A stretch of 64,000 nt of DNA, from NCBI GenBank assembly GCA_948567375.1, contig OX419758.1:27471001-27535000 (forward strand), given 5' to 3'. Shown piece after piece: positions 60,421 to 64,000 of the stretch (position 1 is its first letter; each line of letters begins with the position of its first letter). Under the pieces are notes generated by a model that worked only from the letters and a program-made list of their open reading frames with translations, was not told the DNA's origin and did no database searches. This DNA is from Lunularia cruciata. Lineage: Eukaryota; Streptophyta; Marchantiopsida; Lunulariales; Lunulariaceae. The position numbers and the translations under genes are program-made.

Positions 60421-60700
60421 TCAAAGAGTGTCTTTGCACGTCCTGGATCGAAAGGGGATAATCCAGATCCAGTGGCTCTCTGTCACTATGGTAGATTCTC
60501 GAGGACGAGAGCAGCATCAGCATGAGAACAAAACTAAAGATGCTTATAAGTTGGGAGGTGTCAAAGAGTGCCTTTGCACATCCAGGATCGAAAGGGGATA
60601 ATCCAGATCCAGTGTCTCTCTTTCCCCTATGGTAGATTCTCGAGAACAAGAGCAGCATCAGCGTGAGAACAAAACCAAAAATGCTTATAAGTTGGGAGGG
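60421..60700 (+). repeat. 140-bp tandem duplication
   Basis: Two copies start TCAAAGAGTG at 60421 and 60561 and share GGATCGAAAGGGGATAATCC, TGGTAGATTCTCGAG and GCTTATAAGTTGGGAGG, with a handful of differences. Overlapping plus and minus frames carry the repetition but no domain. Confidence 0.88.
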
Positions 60701-62880
60701 ACAATAAGGGAGAAAATGCCGAAACGTATCAAAAGGAACTCAGAAACTTAGGACTAGACACCATGAGACAAGGGAAGAACGCATCACAATCCCTACCAGA
60801 TAGCTAGCATTTCCCAGGGGAGTCTCGAGGTAGGATAAATGAGGAACCCCACGCATTCTATAATTCTATATAGAGCCCGGATACGCTAGGTTACCCTCGT
60901 CTTCAACGTTCAGACTCTACAGTGAAAAGAAGAATCCTCTTCGTAGGCTCTATGGATTGGAAAATGAATAGAGTCGGAAGTTCAAAAGCCTCAATAACTG
61001 TAGACAAAAACGCAGGAGTATAGTCACAAAGGGTATGCATGACTTCCAGTACCACCAATTCGCTATGACCTACAGGAGGGAGATTCAGATCAAGCAAATG
61101 TACCGATGAACTTATAGTAGTGACGATGACGGGGATAATGGATTCTTAAAAACCGTAGATAACAGAGCAGAACGTATTCCACGAAATGTCATGCAGTTGT
61201 CTGACCGAGTTGATTGCAGAGAGGTAATCTGATATTCTTTACTATTGGATGTGTTCTATCCCGGGCAAGATTCACCGAAAGAAGCTGAGTCTAGTCACCT
61301 CTTCTTTCATAGATCTCTACAAGGGACATTTAGCAGGCAGTCAGATACCCAAATTGACTTCGATCATATGTATACACCATCATCGTGTATGGCTGCACCA
61401 CTTTCGTTCACTTTGACTGGGAAGTGAAATTAACCATAAGCGATAACTTTCGGAGCTCTCACAAATGCAAAGGCTGGAAGTCCCAGAGTGGTATATCAGT
61501 AAGATTTCATGCTCAAATGAAATTGAAGAGAATTTACGCGGTGGATGCAGAATGGTGAATCCACCGAGCCAGTCACACTCAGAAATGTTCTCTTTCCTAA
61601 GTTGGGCCGAGTGATAGATGTTTCTTTGCTAGCACGGAGATCCAGTGAGAGAGAATGTGAGAGCAATTTCATGAAACACATATACCTGCTTGACCGTCCA
61701 TGCAAGGACTATCAAGGGATCCCTCTCTTTACTAAGACTATCGCCGAGGGATGCACCACTTTCAGGAGGCTAGGATCATCGCGGGGTCGTTGGGGGTGGT
61801 GTTGAGCAAGATCTCCTCTCTTGCATCCAAGATGAGAAAGATTCTCATCTATTCCAGAAAATTGTGAGTGCTGGGTTTTACAGACAGAACGTGTACAGTA
61901 CCTGTACAGTACCGGGAGACACCACCATGCGCTGAACGATCTCTTCATCAACGAGCTCTGTCAATGAGCTCTGAATCTCAAAGTTGATGTTCTCTGTCTG
62001 ATGATGAGCGTCCTTCTTCGGTCTTTTAGAGCCTCCGAGGAGGTCAGGGAAGGCTTTAGATGCTAAGTTAATTTCTGATCAATCCCCCTCTCCCGGCAGT
62101 TGCTTCCTGGTGCTGCCTGATGATCGACGGGTGTCTATAGACAGTGATCCAGAATCTTCACGGCTAGTGCAGAGCCTAAATCATTTGTTCTTTCGCTTTC
62201 ATCGAAAAGATTAGAAAATAAGTCTTATCATCTGATTGTGAGCTAGGGACAAATGCAATACGTGCCGATATCAGCTTTTAGCGTGAATTCTTGTTATAGT
62301 TCTTAGCACCGAGAACCCATTTTCAATGTTCGGGGACAAAAGTTAAGTCGTGATCGCGAGATAAACCTTATTCATTTTTCGTTACTGCGAGAATATCATG
62401 TCCAAACGTGGAAACGAACAAGCTTTTACAACATGAATCTAACTGACGAATACAGTAGAGTATATGATATGATTATGGTCAAATTGGCTACGTTGTCTCG
62501 GCTGAAATATTCTTTTAGAACGGAGTTTCAAGGTCTGAATCAAAATTAAAAATTAAAAATTAAAACTAAGACGCATTCAAATTGGGGACTACTATTCCAG
62601 ACAGTAGGATACTTTTTATACATCAGAGGGAACTAAACACGACAAGAACCGTTAGAATTGGCAGTGGAAAATGGTTACATGAGAAACTTGGCATAAAGGG
62701 AGATTTGTGGACTAGGAAGATAGAGATACTTTTATTCTCCATGATTCATCACGTTGCAAGGATAGAAGCTAACGATTGCCAGTCGATCTACTTATCCCGA
62801 TAAGAGTTGCGCTGGGTTCGAAAGAGTAAACCCAAAAGCAGTTGCTAATTATCTACCAGAGTAGAGAAACTACAGTAGTA
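60701..62880. other. GC-richer island without recognised gene
   Basis: Many small frames on both strands, none with a domain I recognise and no convincing exon chain. It may be intergenic DNA or distal promoter sequence of the gene at 63.5 kb. Confidence 0.3.
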
Positions 62881-62901
62881 TTCATAACAGCAACGATGAG
62901 T

Positions 62902-62928
62902 GGGGGGGGGGGGGGGGGGGGGGGGGGG
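62902..62928 (+). repeat. run of 27 G
   Basis: 27 consecutive G, then an interrupted run to 62941. Runs of this length are unstable and hard to sequence, so the exact count is doubtful. The Gly-rich frame across it is meaningless. Confidence 0.9.
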
Positions 62929-63530
62929 AGGGGTGGGGGGGTTGGTTTGGAAGCTGGGATGCAACTAATACCTCAACTGGTCAAAACGAACTGTACATCG
63001 ATTGGAATGCCAAGGATGGTTTATCAAAAACCTTTATGTCATTTGCTTTCTTCTTCTGTAATTGTTCAGTCTACTCATACTAAAAGTGGGCTACTGCATA
63101 ACTCCATGGCATCTTCTTCGTACTGAGATGGACCATTCTGACATAACTTTTTGTAGCAAAATGCAGAGAGAGTAACAAAGAAAGCACGCAATATGTTCCT
63201 CTATCGAGATATACTATGTCCATGAGTTCTAATAACGAAAACAAGGAGAGGAGTCCATTCATCCTATCCCATGTCCGTCTGATCGAGAAATCGCCATTTC
63301 TCCCGCGGTCGACTGATAATTCTGTCCTGTATGACGGATTTCATATTACTTCGTATCTGGAAATTCGACAGGAAAGAGCGGAAATTCCATCTTTTGTCAT
63401 GGATTTGAGCATCTGACTTCAGTGAGTAGAGGAGCGGCTCCATAGCTGGGAAGGTTTCATTTGTAGCACCAATTTGTTACGCAGGTGATTGAATCGCTGA
63501 TGGTATTGTGAGGGAGTGGAGCTTGAAGCA

Positions 63531-63878
63531 ATGGCTGTCTGTTTGGTTTCGACGGGAGCCGCTTCGATGAGGTGGATGTTTTCGTCAATTAGCGCCAGAG
63601 CACCAGCAGCTGCGAGGTGTTCACAGTGCTGCTCTTTCTTCAATTTGAATGATGTAGCCGGCTTTTCAATGGAGAAGCCAGGAGGATTTGTGATAAGGAA
63701 ATTGGCATTTTTTCCCGGTTCCATTCGCTGCTTGTCTACTCGGACTTCGGAGAAGCAGCCGAATGTGCGCCAGCCGAAGGAAGGTGGAGCTCGTCGGAAA
63801 TCCAAAAAAGAGGGGGAAGGTGACGGGCCTGAAGGAACCTCGTCCCGTGAAGACATTCGTGCTATTCGCTTGCAGAAG
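63531..63878 (+). CDS. first exon of a probable organellar lysyl-tRNA synthetase
   Basis: From the ATG at 63531 the frame is open for 116 codons to AAG/GTATCA, a donor site. The first ~80 residues (MAVCLVSTGAASMRWMFSS...) are rich in Ser, Ala and Arg, like a plastid/mitochondrial transit peptide; a Lys/Arg/Gly-rich linker follows. The last residues, SSREDIRAIRLQK, match the start of the class II lysyl-tRNA synthetase body in plant organellar enzymes (Arabidopsis OVA5 type), in which V-E-E-L-R would come next from exon 2, outside the window. The enzyme charges tRNA-Lys in plastids and mitochondria. Another ATG in frame lies at 63567. The call rests on a short motif plus the leader; it remains probable only. 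Confidence 0.6.
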
Positions 63879-64000
63879 GTATCAAATCAGTTCTCACAAT
63901 TGTAAATCCAAACGAATGAGAAATCGAACTCCTAGATGCACCAATTTACATGAGGAACCTCTGTCATCTGTTGTCCAATGTGGAGGAGGTCAATTCTTGG

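Noticed and set aside
62842-63126. Plus-strand frame with a run of Gly
   Set aside because: The Gly run is only the translation of the poly-G tract; no domain on either side.
63419-63856. 145-codon minus-strand frame at the right end
   Set aside because: It is the exact antisense of the synthetase first exon, whose leader, conserved motif and donor site make the plus strand the coding one.

Overview
The window looks like nuclear DNA of a land plant. It holds two recognisable intron-bearing genes: a DUF455 ferritin-like protein with an organelle-type N-terminus, and the first exon of what looks like an organellar lysyl-tRNA synthetase. Their GC-richer islands sit in a large AT-rich background of decayed Ty3/gypsy retrotransposons with chromodomains (chromoviruses). 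Short introns and tight interleaving of islands and repeats would fit a moss or other non-flowering plant, but the species is a guess.

Layout. 1-5337: gypsy family A element (A1), cut by the left edge. 5338-5837: truncated family B LTR. 5838-8366: second family A body (A2). 8.4-10.3 kb: nothing recognised. 10.3-12.5 kb: GC-richer island with a cluster of ACGT cores, a 76-bp tandem duplication and the first copy of an unexplained ~100-bp dispersed repeat (R repeat). 12.6-20.9 kb: AT-rich; a decayed lysine/glutamate-rich reading frame at 16.3-18.2 kb and a degenerate repeat array at 20.3-20.9 kb. 20946-28595: complete minus-strand family A element (A-prime) with target duplication AAACT, interrupted at 21900-24332 by a DNA transposon with terminal inverted repeats. 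28.6-32.4 kb: AT-rich with a second degenerate array. 32.5-36.4 kb and 37.8-43.4 kb: GC-richer islands with more R repeats and the six-exon DUF455 gene (38773-41828). 44.4-45.8 kb: relic of a non-LTR-type reverse transcriptase ORF. 46-47.3 kb: very AT-rich. 48.3-59.9 kb: a nest in which a third family A element (A3) was split by two solo family B LTRs and by a complete 7.2-kb family B chromovirus (TSD TCTAG), which itself carries a solo family B LTR and a base-identical 335-bp triplication. 60-64 kb: GC-richer island ending in the synthetase exon.

All retroelement ORFs are broken by stops and frameshifts, many of the C-to-T or G-to-A kind expected from cytosine methylation. The most interesting signals are: (1) arrays of GAAnnTTC units, including perfect three- and four-unit heat-shock elements, in family A LTRs, upstream of a TATA box in three of the four LTR ends examined, which suggests heat-responsive retrotransposon promoters; (2) the R repeat, seen only in the GC-richer islands or at their edges; (3) the identical 335-bp triplication starting within a few bases of a solo LTR; (4) the DNA transposon, whose empty site can be read from paralogous copies in this window; (5) an apparent GC-AG intron in the DUF455 gene.
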